A DNA stretch of 64,000 nucleotides from Cercophora sp. LCS_1 (lineage: Eukaryota; Ascomycota; Sordariomycetes; Sordariales; Lasiosphaeriaceae), in assembly GCA_036250225.1 (NCBI GenBank), contig JAPZLL010000019.1:496001-560000 (forward strand), in the 5' to 3' direction. This document shows positions 31,955 to 43,961 of this stretch, one piece after another (within the stretch, counting starts at the first letter, position 1; each line of letters opens with the position of its first letter). The notes under the pieces are model-generated. The model had not been told where the DNA came from. It saw only the letters and a program-made list of their open reading frames with translations, and ran no database searches. Both the position numbers and the translations under genes were made by a program.

Positions 31955-32691
31955 ATGGAAAGCATTCAACTTGCGCAGATGCTGGCCGACTTGAGCGACC
32001 TGAACGCCGCTGTACGTCAACCCTGCAAGACTGCCTACAACCGACTTGGGCGACAAATACCGGGATGGTCTTGTTGTTATTCACGCACCATACTGACCCC
32101 GCGCCATAGCAGGAAGCTCAAGCAGCTGTCGCCCTTGTCAACGCCAACAAGTCACTGTCCTCGAATACTGCAACAGGCGCAGCTGGACCGACCTCGGATC
32201 CGTCTAATAAGCTTGATGCGTCCAGTCGTCCGAGTCAACGCGATCACCAACGAGTCGGTTCCGCTTCCTCCATGATATCGCGCACCGCCTCGCCCGCCAA
32301 GTTTGACAAGTTCGGCCGGCGCATCCTCATAACTCCCCCTCTCAGTAGAGCAAACTCGAACCAAGGTTCCATCCCGGGTACGCCCCGACGAGACGCGGAG
32401 GTGAGCACCCATACCGCATTCTGGAGGCATCTCATCGAGGTGTCAACCATGATGGGTCGAGAACCTCTGCTAACGATGGGCCGGGAGCAGCTCGAGGATG
32501 ACGTCGACCGCGCAAACTCTCTCATGCAGCTGTACGAAATCCGCACCAAAGTAAGGGAGCAAGATAACACCAGTTTAATGAAGCTTCGCGAGAAGATTGC
32601 GGCCCTTCAGGCCCGTCAGCAAGCGGAGAAGAAAGACGGCAGCGCCGACGCCCGACAGAGCCGTTTCACGTATCCAAAGGGGCCTGCTTGA
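31955..32691 (+). CDS. conserved-looking fungal protein of unknown function (211 aa)
   Basis: Two exons (31955-32011 and 32113-32691) join in phase; the acceptor is a TAGCAG tandem, so one extra Gln is possible. The N-terminus has a helix MESIQLAQMLADLSDLNAA, then a Ser/Asn/Thr-rich linker. Around residues 95-190 is a more regular part: FDKFGRRILITPP, HTAFWRHLIEVSTMMGREPL and a C-terminal helical run (EDDVDRANSLMQLYEIRTKV, later LREKIAALQARQQAEKK) that is probably coiled coil. It ends basic and Pro/Gly rich. I do not recognise the family. Helix content suggests a protein-protein adaptor, but this is inference only. Confidence 0.75.
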
Positions 32692-33633
32692 ATTTGAGCT
32701 TTGTTCCTGACCCTTGATAAGAGTCAAGGAGCATGCCCAAAGGTGTGCGTGGTCGATTGAACTTTGGTATGCATTACGCGTGTAAACATGGCGCACTGGG
32801 ATGGACTTTTCTGCTACACCGCAGAGAAGGACCGGGAAGGCGTTCATTTGGTGCTTTTGACCGATACCTCATGGATGAAATGTCACAGGGTGATGGGACG
32901 AGATTCCCCACTCCTAATCACGGCGCAGATACAACTCGGACTGTGCCACGGCGTCTCGGCAGGGGATTGCATTGCAGGTTGGGCTGGAGCATATTAATGG
33001 GTGGTGACGGAGGAATGTACAATATCAAAAGCGTTTGTGTTGATCGAATACAGTACTCAGAGTGCACAGCGGACTGTGCATGGCGGGTTGGAGAACACGG
33101 GTAAAGATCGAAGAAGAAGACCGGACCGAAGAAGGATGCACTTCCTGAGACTCTTGGGAGTGAGCCAAAGCATCGGGTCTGCCATCGGGATATATACCCG
33201 TTGAGGTGCTCCATCAGTCACTCTGCCAAACGGGCGAATTTACACTTCAGACATTTTTCTGCACACGTAAAGTTAACTGTGTCCCTGTGTGCATGTTGTA
33301 ACTCAAACTCCGTTGAAGCGAACGTCTTCGAGTGAAGCTGTTCCATGAGTCCAAATGCTTGACAATAGCACACAAGGCTCCATATAGTCAGTCCCCAAGG
33401 TCTCCGATAGATAGTTGGAAGGAATTGGGAACTTGACGCTGAGGTGTCCAGCAAGGTACCTACCGATGCCCCGCGGGTGAGCCCCGGACCCGGAAACCAC
33501 AGGCGCTAACGCACGCCCCCACAATTGGCCGGGGGGTCCCGCATAAAACAACACCTACCAACGTGGGACGCTTTTTCTCGATCTCTGCTTGCACAACGCA
33601 CACCGACCACACACGTCGGCACCAATTGCAAAC
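32692..33633. other. intergenic region
   Basis: No gene is seen. It is the 3' region of the unknown gene and promoter of the PWI gene. The stretch is mixed in composition without repeats I can identify. Confidence 0.5.
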
Positions 33634-35334
33634 ATGGCCACCGGCGTGGATGCGAAGCTGCTCAAGAGCACCAAGTTCCCGCCCGAGTTCAGCCAAAAGG
33701 TTGACATGCAAAAGGTCAACATCCAGGTCATGAAAAAGTACGTCAATCCGATCGAGGGCTCCGTCATACCCTGTTCGTCGCGCGGCTAACCAATTCTTCC
33801 CCAGATGGATCGCCAACAAGGTCACCACCATTCTAGGAAACGAGGACGATGTCGTCATCGAACTTATCTTTAACTTGATCGAAGGCGCTCGCTACGTAAG
33901 TCTTGCACCCCGCAATTGCCGCTCGCAGTCTGCTGACAGCAAGAACGCAGCCCGACATCAAGTCGCTCCAGATCCAGCTCACAGGGTTCCTCGACAAGGA
34001 CACGGCGCCGTTCTGCAAAGACTTATGGAAACTGCTTCTCAGTGCTCAGGATAGTCCTCAGGGTGTGCCGAAGGAGCTCTTGGAGGCGAAGAAGCAAGAA
34101 TTACTACAGGAGAAGGTACGATTGTCTACGCGCAACTTTGGAGTGGGACTAATGGGTTGGTGCAGATCGAGGCCGACAAAGCCGCCGAAGAGGCTCGCCT
34201 GAGACAAGAAAGGCAAGAGAGACAAGAGAGACGCGATGATTTTGACCGTCGAGGTCGAGGCGGCCGTGGTGGACCTGGTGGCCGAGGCGACTCGTGGCGT
34301 GGAGGACGTCGGGATGATAGAGGTGATAGGGGTTATATGGGACGAGGTGGCCCCCGTTCCCGCTCGCCGCCACGCTACCGCGACCAACGAGACCGTGGCC
34401 CACCCCGCGGTGGTGGCATGAGGGACACTTACGTTCCCCGTGGGGGTTCTTCCTACCGGGGTGGAGGAGGGGGAGGAGGAGGAAGACGTGACGACAGACG
34501 ACGTCGTTCGCCCAGCGTTCGTTCAGCTGGATCTCGATCTGTCTCACGCAGTCCTAGCGTTGACAGCCGGGCATCAAGCTACCGGTCGCCCAGTCCTCCG
34601 AGACGTCGTGGCGCAAGGCCCCGATCTCGGACCCCTACTTATCGAGACTCACAGAAACGGCGGAGATCGCCCCGACGGGCACCGGAGCACCGTGGCCGTT
34701 CCCGCTCCAGGTCCGTTTCATCCGACCGCGGCTCACCGGCAACCAAACGTCGCCGTTACTCTCCGTCCCCGAGCCGGAGCCGGAGCCGGAGCCAGAGTCG
34801 TAGCCGCAGTGTCTCTAGATCACGCAAGCAACGGTACAGCCGGTCTCGGTCATCTTCAATGTCGAGATCCTCGCGATCCTCACGATCTCCCAGCAGAAGC
34901 CCGGCACGCCGCCCGAGACGCGACCGGAGCGTCTCCTCGGACAGAAATCGGCGTCGAAACCGAAGTGTTACACGGAGCAGAAGCCCCGCGCGCAAGTACA
35001 AGGGAGGACGACGTTCTTCCCGTGACGGCTCCCGGAACGGCGGCCGAGACCGGAAGGCGTCGTTTGCATCTTCATATTCTTCCAATAGGAGCAGATCGGC
35101 TGATGGTTCGGGCGCTGAAGACAGAAATCGATCGCCCCATGACCGTCCCATGACAGGGACCGCGGACATGGTACGCTGAAGACCTGGGCGGATGCAACTC
35201 AGGCGGCAGCGACTGACAAGGCTCAGGACACGAAGCGAGCAAACGAGCTACGCGAAGAGGAGTTGAGACAGAAGATTAAGAAGATGAGATCCTCAAAGAG
35301 CGGACCGAGCAATGTGGAGGCTAACCGTCACTGA
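33634..35334 (+). CDS. PWI-domain, RS-rich splicing factor, SRm160-like (490 aa)
   Basis: This is a nuclear pre-mRNA processing coactivator. Five exons (33634-33737, 33805-33895, 33951-34115, 34166-35170, 35227-35334) close in phase. The N-terminal PWI fold (about residues 15-120) reads FSQKVDMQKVNIQVMKKWIA, ILGNEDDVVIELIFNLIEG and IKSLQIQLTGFLDKD, binding nucleic acid. An Arg/Asp/Gly region (RGG-like, about 140-250) follows, then a long Ser/Arg domain (about 255-440) with dozens of RS, SR and RSP units. The last intron removes an early stop and gives the ending RANELREEELRQKIKKMRSS. That exon is easily missed, as the frame otherwise stops at 35179. Reading frames opposite and beside the RS part are shadows. 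Confidence 0.92.
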
Positions 35335-35787
35335 AGATGTCACCAGTCCATAGCTCCGCCTCCTTTGCTGGTTAATCTAGGGTTAGCAGCGACATCCCGG
35401 GTATTTCGTTTACGTTGTTCAGAGCGGGCAGCCCGCACAGCAATTATGAGCATGTCGTGGGTAGTAATGTCCGTGAAACCTAATGAATGCATCCAAACAA
35501 AGCCGCTTTCACATGGGAAGCATAGTTTGTGTGTCAAATGTAATGTGACGTGACTCTGTTGCTGCCGACGTCCGTCTGGCGTTGAGGTTGGCGGCAGCCA
35601 CAAAACAAACACTATCGGCACACAAACAACAAACTCCCGGATATTAACTTTCGGGTTCCCTCCCAGACCGAGATCTTTATCTTCAATCGCATCCAGAGCG
35701 CCAACTTTCACGATGCATCTGCTGCTCGGTGATCCAGGGGCCTACTGTTCGCTGATTGGCCACCGCGACAGACGTCAACACCTGAAA

Positions 35788-36558
35788 ATGCCACCAAGGA
35801 CCGTGCCCCCAGCAGGCTCCACCACCAAAGCCGACTTGAACGCGCTGCTCACAGACAGCAACACGACCGAGGCAAGCAAACCAGCGACCGACAGTCCTCC
35901 GCCGCGCAAACCAAACATCGTCCATCTCGGCGCTAGGAATCAAGCCAGAATGACGGAAAACGGCGCGAAACCTGCCGGCGACGCAGCCGCAGCCGGCATT
36001 CCCTATTACGAAAAACAGCGAGCCCATCTGAAGGAGCTGATTGCCCGACGACGGACTCTGGAGAAGCGCATCGTACGTTCCCTCCTTTTTTAATTCCTCT
36101 TACAATGGACTAACGAATACTAGACTAATACCGAGGACTCCATCTACCAAAAAGAGACCGAATACCTCGAAAACACCCCCTCGGGAAACATCATCACCGG
36201 CTTCGACAACTACACAAAAGGCACGGGCAACGCAGCAAATGCAAGGCGCAAAACTGGCTTGAGCGAGGCGAACAGGGTGTTTTCTCGGAGCTCGATCTCG
36301 TACAACGCTAACAGCGTCGAGTCGACGTCAGGGAACTCTACGCCTGCTAATTCGCATGCGCCCACGCCGTTGTCTACGTCCTTTGCAGGCGGAACGGGCG
36401 GTGGCTCTGGGTCTGGGGCGCCCACTCCGACTAGTGCTACGGCCGGTAAGGCGGCGGGGAAGAAGGTGAAGAAAAATGCTGGGAGGGGGGAGGATAGTGA
36501 GACGGATGGGAGGGAAGCGAAGAAGGTTAGGACCAACTTTGGAGGAGTGAGGAAGTGA
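35788..36558 (+). CDS. EAF6: EAF6, NuA4 acetyltransferase complex subunit (239 aa)
   Basis: EAF6 is a small shared subunit of NuA4-type (and NuA3-type) histone acetyltransferase complexes. Exons 35788-36072 and 36124-36558 join in phase. The family core runs over the intron: PYYEKQRAHLKELIARRRTL, then NTEDSIYQKETEYLENTPSG and NIITGFDNYTKG. The first part should form a coiled coil. The C-terminus is Ser/Thr/Gly rich and basic (KKVKKNAGR). The start is uncertain: ATGs in frame at 35713, 35788 and 35950 are all possible. I chose 35788 because the codons between it and 35950 have normal coding bias, but the family core begins just after 35950 (MTENGAKPAG). Confidence 0.88.
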
Positions 36559-37248
36559 GGTTTCTCGCGAGGTATTGTTTTGATCTGAGGCTTTAGCATG
36601 GCGTTTTGGTGTGGAATCATGGGTAGGTTTTCTGGTAATGGCTTGGAATCATGACTGATGGTTTCTAGGTCATGATGTTATGAAGTTGAGCGAAGACTTG
36701 GTGGCTCACGCGGCTGGATGGTCCGACGAAAGGTACGAGATACTGGATTGGGTTGAGACCTCGCTCGGTTGATGCCTCATTCGGGTTGCGTATAATACTA
36801 CTCGGCAGCAAAGAGCTTCTTTGCCCACAAGCACATGCTTTTGGGCTCGTTGAGAGTAATATGGCCCAATGAGCGAGCCCGCGTACAACTTCTAGCTTGA
36901 TGCTGCTTATGCATTCCTCTTCAGACCTGCCCAGCAGGGCTGAGTTGAAAAAGGAGGCAAACGACAGAAATACAAGTATGTAGCAATGGGCACAATCCAA
37001 ATGCCATCAACAATGAAAATTATTCTGTTTTACCTTCTGTGTTAGGAAGGTTGTTATGGAAGACATATTACGCGAATGTTTCATCTGGCTTTTCATGGTG
37101 TCTTGACATTGCATGGAGCGGGGTCGTGCTCTTCGCCCTTACAACCCAGGCACTGTACAACATTGTCTCCCGCTTTGTCGCCGCACTCTCTTGTCAACAC
37201 ATTGGGATATCCTCAGCTAGTATTGGTTCAACGGAAATAGCAGACAAG
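36559..37248. other. intergenic region
   Basis: No gene is supported. The frame of the next gene stays open upstream to 37039, but the added sequence (WKTYYANVSSGFSWCLDIAW and similar) is unlike the family, so I treat it as leader. Confidence 0.5.
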
Positions 37249-39510
37249 ATGACGCTCAAGGCCACCAAGTTTACACCCGAGGTGATGCTCTCGGCCCCAC
37301 GTCGCTCAGCGGGGTTACCCAGTCCCGACGGCAAGCGGGCGCTGTTCACCGTGTCCAGCTACTCGTTTGAGACGCACAAGAAGACGACACAGATTCGAGT
37401 GCTAGACATCGAATCGGGCCAATCTAGTGTTCTTGTTGAGGATTTGGCTGTTAGTGAGCCCACCTGGCTCAGCAACGATGAGTTTCTGTATCTTGGGGCC
37501 GGGGAAAAGGGAACCACCAGCATTATGGTCGACAGTGTCTCCCGGCCTGGTGCTGCAAGGTGAGCTCACGCTTATTTGCATGAGATGCTGTATTGACTAG
37601 TATGCCTTAGTCTCCATGAGGTTGCCCGTGTCAATGGTGGCATCTCCAACATCAAGGTCACCAAACTCTCCAATGGGACGATTGGCCTCGCATGCTCTGC
37701 CCTGGCCACCCCCGAGGGGAAGTTGGCCAATCCGGAGATGGAGAAGAAGCCATATTCGAGTGCAAAGATCTACACCAGTCTCTTCGTTCGCCATTGGGAC
37801 ACCTGGCTCACTGAAAACCAAAGTTCGATCTGGTTCACAACCCTCGAGAAGCGCGACGGCAAGTACAAACTCGCCAGTCACGGTCTTACCAATGCCTTGA
37901 CTGGCACCAAGCTTTCATCCCCTGTGCCTCCGTTTGGGGGTTTGGGCGACTTTGACATCAGCCCTACCGGCCTGGTCTTTGTTGCCAAGGATCCAGAGCT
38001 GTGTGCGGCATCATACACCAAGACCGACTTATACTTCTTGCCCCTTGCAACTTTTACCGAGACCCAGCTGCCTCACCCGCAAATCATCGAGACCCCTGGC
38101 TTGGAGGGTTACACGCAGAGCCCCGTTTTCTCCCACGATGGCCGCAAGGTTGCCTTTACCCGGATGCGGAGCAAGCAGTACGAGAGCGACAAGCCTCGGG
38201 TGCTTGTTCTTCCCGATATTGATCACCTTGAGACTGTCGAGGAGTTCTACAAGACCGATGGTGGCGAAGGTGGCTGGGATCTGCGACCCGAGGCCATCGT
38301 CTGGAGCGCCGATGACTCGACTCTCTTTGTCACCGCCGAGTATGCCGGCAAGACGTTGCTTTTCAAGTTCCCGTCCGACCCCTCCAAGGCTTCATCCCTC
38401 CCTACGGTCATCAAGACCGTGCAGGGAAGCGTGGGTGATGTCCGTCTCCTCGGGGACTCTCCCTCCAAACTCTTCATCTCTAGCACATCCCTCATCGACA
38501 ACAGCTGCTACAGCGTGACCGACGCGGCCGAGGACACTGTGGCTGTGGTCTCTTCAAACACCAAGCAGGGAAAGACCTTTGGGCTCAGCAGAGCCAGCTG
38601 CGATGAGATCTGGTTCAAGGGCGCGGGCGACTACCAAGTGCATGCGCAGGTAGTGCGGCCATCTAATTTTGACAAGACCAAGAAGTACCCTCTTGCTTTC
38701 CTTATCCACGGTGGGCCACAGGGAGCATGGCTCGACGGCTGGAGCACGCGGTGGAATCCTGCCATCTTTGCCGAACAGGGCTATGTTGTCGTTGCACCGA
38801 ACCCAACCGGCTCAACCGGTTATGGCATGGCCCTGCAGGACGGTATCACGGGAGAATGGGGAGGAAGGCCTTATAATGACCTCGTCGCATGCTTCGAATA
38901 CATTGCCGACAACCTGCCTTATGTTGAAATCGACCGGGCTGTGGCGCTAGGCGCATCGTATGGCGGGTATATGATCAGTTCGTCTCCCACCCCCGTTCTC
39001 TTTCACTACTAACAGTACCAGACTGGATCCAAGGAAACCCCCTCGGCCGCAAATTCAAGGCTCTCGTGTGTCATGACGGCGTCTTCAGCACGCTCAACCA
39101 GTGGAGCACGGAGGAGCTGTTCTTCCCGATCCACGATTTCCAGGGGACGATTTACGAAAACCGCGCGGCGTATGAGAAGTGGGATCCAGCGCAACACACC
39201 CAGAACTGGGCGACGCCACAGTTGATCATCCACAGCGAGCTGGACTACAGACTTCCCATTACGGAGGGGTTGTCACCGTTCAATATCCTGCAGTCGAAGG
39301 GGATTCCAAGCAAATTGGTCATGTTCCCGGATGAGAACCATGCAAGTGATATTCCGTTTTGGCACCAAAATGAGTTTGGCTAACGGCGAACAGTGGGTCT
39401 TGAAGCACGAGAACTCGTTGGTCTGGCATCGGGAAGTCCTGGGGTGGATAAACAAGTATTCGGGGATCGAGGAGGGGCAAAAGGCGATGGAGTTGCCGGT
39501 GCGAGAATAG
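37249..39510 (+). CDS. prolyl-oligopeptidase-family serine peptidase, dipeptidyl-peptidase V-like (704 aa)
   Basis: The protein is an S9-family peptidase close to fungal dipeptidyl-peptidase V. No signal peptide precedes MTLKATKFTPEVMLSAPRRS, so an intracellular form is likely. Exons are 37249-37559, 37611-38977, 39022-39341 and 39394-39510. Residues 1-430 form the beta-propeller part (repeats such as GYTQSPVFSHDGRKVAFTRM). The C-terminal alpha/beta-hydrolase (about 440-700) has HGGPQGAW for the oxyanion region, the nucleophile in GASYGGYM, the Asp in SELDYRLP and the His in PDENHWVLKH. The last intron starts with GC (GCAAGT) rather than GT. Without removing it the catalytic His would lose its context and the frame would end at 39383. 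The intron inside GGYMIN also has a rare GTTCGT donor. Confidence 0.93.
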
Positions 39511-40486
39511 GTTTTCACAGGGAAGGGAGTAGCGGGTACATACTAATTACCGATTTGGAGTCGAGGAAAATGGAGAGCGTGTATACATATTGCAAGGTCT
39601 GCGAGGAGAGCAGTTTCAGGATAGGATTATTGAAGTATGCTACGGTTCGTATGGCAGCTTGAGTAGGGACATCACTGCGTTTTTGCTCTCGAAACAGGCC
39701 CGAGGGCAAAGCCCAAGCTGCTGATGCCCCTCTTTCGGAGTTCAAACTGCAGTGGTGTTTCGCCATCAACATCTATTGGTCCTGCCAAGGAGCTGTGCTA
39801 GAGGTTGGCAGGGAGGTTGCGTCGACATGACGTCTCTATGCACAGTGCATTGTCCAATGTATTCTTTCCAGACATTCCGAGCAGAGGATTGGTATCGTTT
39901 GAGCGGGGTCAAAATAGGTCAATGTCACACTTCACGAGTGCTTGGCGATACAGGCCTTGCCTGTTCCCGGGCAGAAAACAATATCGCGGTACCCAGGGAC
40001 GCAATACTTTTGGCAGCTTATTTAACATATGTGCTACATAGGTATCCATACAGGGTTCGCCTAACAAAAACCAAGCAATACCCTACCCTCAAAGTCCTAC
40101 CAAGTAAACTGAACAGTCCCTATTCCGAGCCGATCGGGATTCCTAACCAGCTAAATCCTCCATCGACATAAAAGCAGCGCAAAGCCAAGTTATGACGGAT
40201 CCACCCCCATTTTTGGTAGACTGAACAAGAGTTGCTTTGCAAACAACAGTCTACGAAAACTAACTCCCCCACAATTGGTATTGTCCCAGTTCTTTGTTCC
40301 CAAAATGCGCCTAGAACGCCACTCTTTCCACAACGGAAAAGAACAATGCCCGCCTGCCCTTGCCCACCAAAAACATTGACCGACAAGTCAAAGAGAAATA
40401 TGCAGTACAGGGTATGAGAACCGAAACCCACAGCCAACGCCTCATCCTTTCCCAGGGATCACGAGAGAAATGCCAACACGACAAAA
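39511..40486. other. intergenic region between convergent genes
   Basis: No gene is recognised in this kilobase. It holds the 3' ends of the peptidase gene (+) and RAD21 (-). The open frame of 139 codons at 39752 is not family-like. Confidence 0.5.
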
Positions 40487-42519
40487 TCATGCCGAGACGG
40501 GAACAATCGAGGCAGAGGCACCCGCTGGCTCGGGTGCGTCTCCTTCTTGTTGTTGTTGTTGCTGGTTGGCGATCTCACCACCGGCCTCACGTTCTGCCCA
40601 GTCACCCCACAGCCCGCGCTTTCCGCGGACACGGATGGGGCCACCGAGACTGCCCTCGGGCTGCTCGACTTTGATGGCATCCTTGGTGGCGAGGACGAGG
40701 CACTCAAAGAACATCTTGGTGGCATCGGCCTTGGATGTCCGGCCTTCGGGGAGGAGCTCCTGGAAAACGACAGAGGTCTTCTTGCGCTTCTCGGCGTTGG
40801 TGGCAGCCTCGGCACCAAAGAGATCGCGCAGGATGTGCACGGCGTGCTTGGTGCCGATGGAGACAGGACCGCTATCCGCCGGGTGGACGATGGGCGCCAC
40901 AGTGTCGTCAAAGTTGGGCAAGGGGCTGCCGGGTCCCTCGCGAGACTCGGGTCGGGCGTGACTGTCATCGTGGAAGACATGACCGTCGTCGTCTGCGGGG
41001 ATCTCAAGAACGGTACCGTCGGCGGCCACACTTTGGTTTGCGCGACTCTCATCCATCTGCAGAACAGTATCATCCTCGGGAAGCTCAAGACGGGGCGACT
41101 TGGAGCGACCTTGCTCCTCCTCGCTTTCCATATCAGCGATGCCGCTATCACGCTTGCGCTTCAGCTCGTTGGGACGGACTGATCCGAGGGACAAAAGTCC
41201 CTTGAGCTCAGGGGCCCAGCTTTCACTGCGTCCCTCAAGGAGAATGTTGTTCACAAATCCGCCGTTCTTCTGGAGACCCATCAAGCCGAGGAGGAAGGGA
41301 TTGTGGGATAAGAAGGTCTGGGGCTTGAGGATGTTGTCGCGGTGAGCTTGCTGTTCTTTGATTTGGGTGTTCGTCAACATGGTCTGGTCGTCAGGCTGCA
41401 GAATCTTTCTCTTCTTGGCTCTTTGCGGCGCAACGACCGTGGTATTGGTCGGGTCCTCGCCGGGCTCGTACATGTCCGTGTTCATATGACGGCTGTACTC
41501 AAGCTCAACCTCCTTGGCGAATTCTTCGTCGATGTCGGAGAGAGGAGATTCGGAGATGCGGGCGCGGCTCATATCAGGAGCGGCAAAGGGGGCAGGCTGA
41601 TCGGGCATGACTGTGTTGTCGTCGATCTCGAAGTGGAAGTCGTCATCGTCACCCATTCGGATATCGCCCTCGTCGTCGTGGATTCTAGGCCCATCGCCGA
41701 AATCGAGATCAAGACCGAGTGACTCTTCCCGCTCGCGCCGATCCTTGCTAGGCCCTGCAATATCCATCTCGCTGAACAAATCATCTTCAAGGCCTCGAGG
41801 CGCCGGCGCGTCTCTGCCCATTTCCATCATGGTGCTCTGGTCCTTGAGCCTGGTTAACTTGTCGTCGTTGTCGTCGCCAAAGTCCAATTCAAGATCGAGA
41901 TCATCGATATTAGCAAGGGGAAGCTCATCTTCATCGATCGGTGTATCGTTCAGGAACTGACTGTTGTTGAAGTCCTCCTGAAGGTTGATGTCGCGATTGA
42001 TTTGGCTAGATCGGCTTTTGCGGGTGCTAATTGGGGTTGCTGTGACGTCTTCGAGCTGACTTGACAGAAAGTCCATACTGGGGGCTGGGAGCATATCGAG
42101 ATTGTCGTAGGGTGTGATACGATCTTCGAGCATAAGCAATTCTTTATTATGCACACGAAGATTGGCGACGGGGATGTCGTGGTTTCCACTCGACTTGAAG
42201 GCCTGTGATGTGTTAGACAAGCTCCAGTCACGCCGGAACCAAAACTTACTAGCTTGATCTTCTGAAGGGCCTCGTTGCAATCGTCCAAAAGGTAACGTGC
42301 TTTGCGACTGTACATCTTGACAACTCCAAACAACAGCTGCCCACTGAGGCGGAGGGCGAGGGGCGCCTGAGCCTCGCTCGAGTCGATGATGGTGTGGACG
42401 GCATCCTTCAGGTTCGCTTGGAGGACCTGGGCCTTGGTCACTTTGCGCTCCTGGTTTGCCGACAGCCAGGCCTTGGCCAGAGGGCCGGTGGTGCTGAGGA
42501 GCGAGCCCGACCAAAACAT
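40487..42519 (-). CDS. rad21: cohesin kleisin subunit RAD21/SCC1 (661 aa)
   Basis: RAD21 closes the cohesin ring with SMC1 and SMC3 and is cut by separase at anaphase. Exons 42250-42519 and 40487-42202 join in phase. The N-terminal Rad21/Rec8 domain (residues 1-100) reads MFWSGSLLSTTGPLAKAWLS, LALRLSGQLLFGVVKMYSRK and YLLDDCNEALQKIKLAF. The middle is acidic (DIDDLDLELDFGDDNDD), with basic patches and ExxR-type sites that may serve separase. The C-terminal winged helix (about 580-640) shows VFQELLPEGRTSKADATKMF and ECLVLATKDAIKVEQ. A Gln run (NQQQQQQEG) precedes the end. The mitotic rather than meiotic (REC8) identity is inferred from this layout. Confidence 0.95.
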
Positions 42520-43961
42520 GGTGGCGGTGTTGACTGCAAACCGACAATTCAAAAATGGTAATCAAGCAGTGGCGGTGGTGGTGGTGATGGTGCAGGTAGG
42601 TGGGAGTTGGCGGGAAGAGAAAAGAGGCGCGCAGAATGGAGGGGTGTGGAGAGAGGTAAACAACCAGCAGGCGCGTCAAAGTGGAGGCGCGTGGAGATTA
42701 GAGCTGCAGTTGGTGACCTTGAACGCGCAGCAATCCAAAAAGACGTCAACGGTCGGCGACAATCGCCCCGAGCAATGCGATGCGCCGGGGTTGGGCGCGA
42801 CAGCAAGATTCGCGATGACGGCGATGTGGGTGATGTTGAGGGAAAGAGCGAGGGGATGTCGTGTTTTCCGTCGGGGGGGTGATTTGACGAGAGCGAAACA
42901 AAATCGGGGGCTGGGGACGATTTTGTGGCTGGTGGAGCCACACCCGCATTCTTCGACGTCACGTGGGAAAGCCAAGCCAGCCGGTACTTCTTATCCGGAC
43001 CGGGACTATGGTTAATTCAACAGTGTCTTTTGCTGAGAGCTCCAAGATGAAGAGCGATTCAGCAACGTGGGAATACACAGTAGGCATCGCCAATGCAATC
43101 TGGGTTTCTTTGGGTTCGAAGTGAGTTTTCTCCACGTTTGCATCTGGGCCATGGTCTTGCATCTGCTGCTAGTACCTGAATTCTATCAGTGCCCCCAGTG
43201 CCGACAATGAATGCCGTTTTGCGAGCTCTCGCATTTCCCCGTATCTAGAGAACACTAGGACCACGCTTGTGATCGATGTTTTGAGAGAAGTTATTATGTA
43301 TTAGCTTCGACTAAAACAGGGTATATTGGTCCTTCAATGCATCTGTTTTACAATCCATCGAAATCCATGATGCTGGGACAGAGTGCCAAGAAAATTCAAG
43401 TTCAGCAGCAAGCGAGCGACAGAAAAGACATGCCGTCTGCGACATGGGATCACCTGGTGGACTCATAAACAATTGAACGAAAGAGTCCTCGTCTCGTCTG
43501 ACTTAAAAGTGTTTGTGAGCCCTATAATATCTTGAATCAACATACTTGTGTTTTACAAGTGAGCGCTGTGATCTTGAAACGGAGTGACATCTTCTCTGTA
43601 GCAGGCGCCCAGCCCGACCCCTGTAAGGCCAAGATGCCAGACGGCATCTTTGCCCCTGGCATTTGGTTGATGAATTCACGTTCCACCAAACGGGACGCGC
43701 GACAAAGTTCTGGCTCCGCCATTTAGCTGTACACTCCACGTTGACGGTACGGACCTGGCCCGCCCAAATTTCTCAAAATCATTGACTTTGCAATGTTATT
43801 TCTCCATACTCTCTCTCTTGGTTAGAATTATTGCGTGCATTGCGCCGTCTACTGCGTTCGCATTGGCCGTCTGATGGCCCTATTTCGCTGCATGAGTTGA
43901 CTTCCACAGCCCGCGCGGGTCCAACATTGCGACCTCGTCACTGCTTTTCCCTTTCCCTGAG
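42520..43961. other. intergenic region between divergent RAD21 and PMR1
   Basis: About 1.4 kb without a supportable gene. The first 400 bases next to RAD21 are purine rich on the + strand (GGTGG and GAGAGG words), probably its leader. The last 150 bases before 43962 are CG rich and lead into PMR1. Confidence 0.5.

Noticed and set aside
34440..35153. 237-codon frame overlapping the RS domain in another frame
   Set aside because: RS repeats give open Gly/Asp/Val-type frames by composition; the sequence is a shadow.
37039..37248. In-frame extension upstream of the peptidase ATG
   Set aside because: Hydrophobic/Cys-rich residues unlike the family start, which begins normally at 37249.
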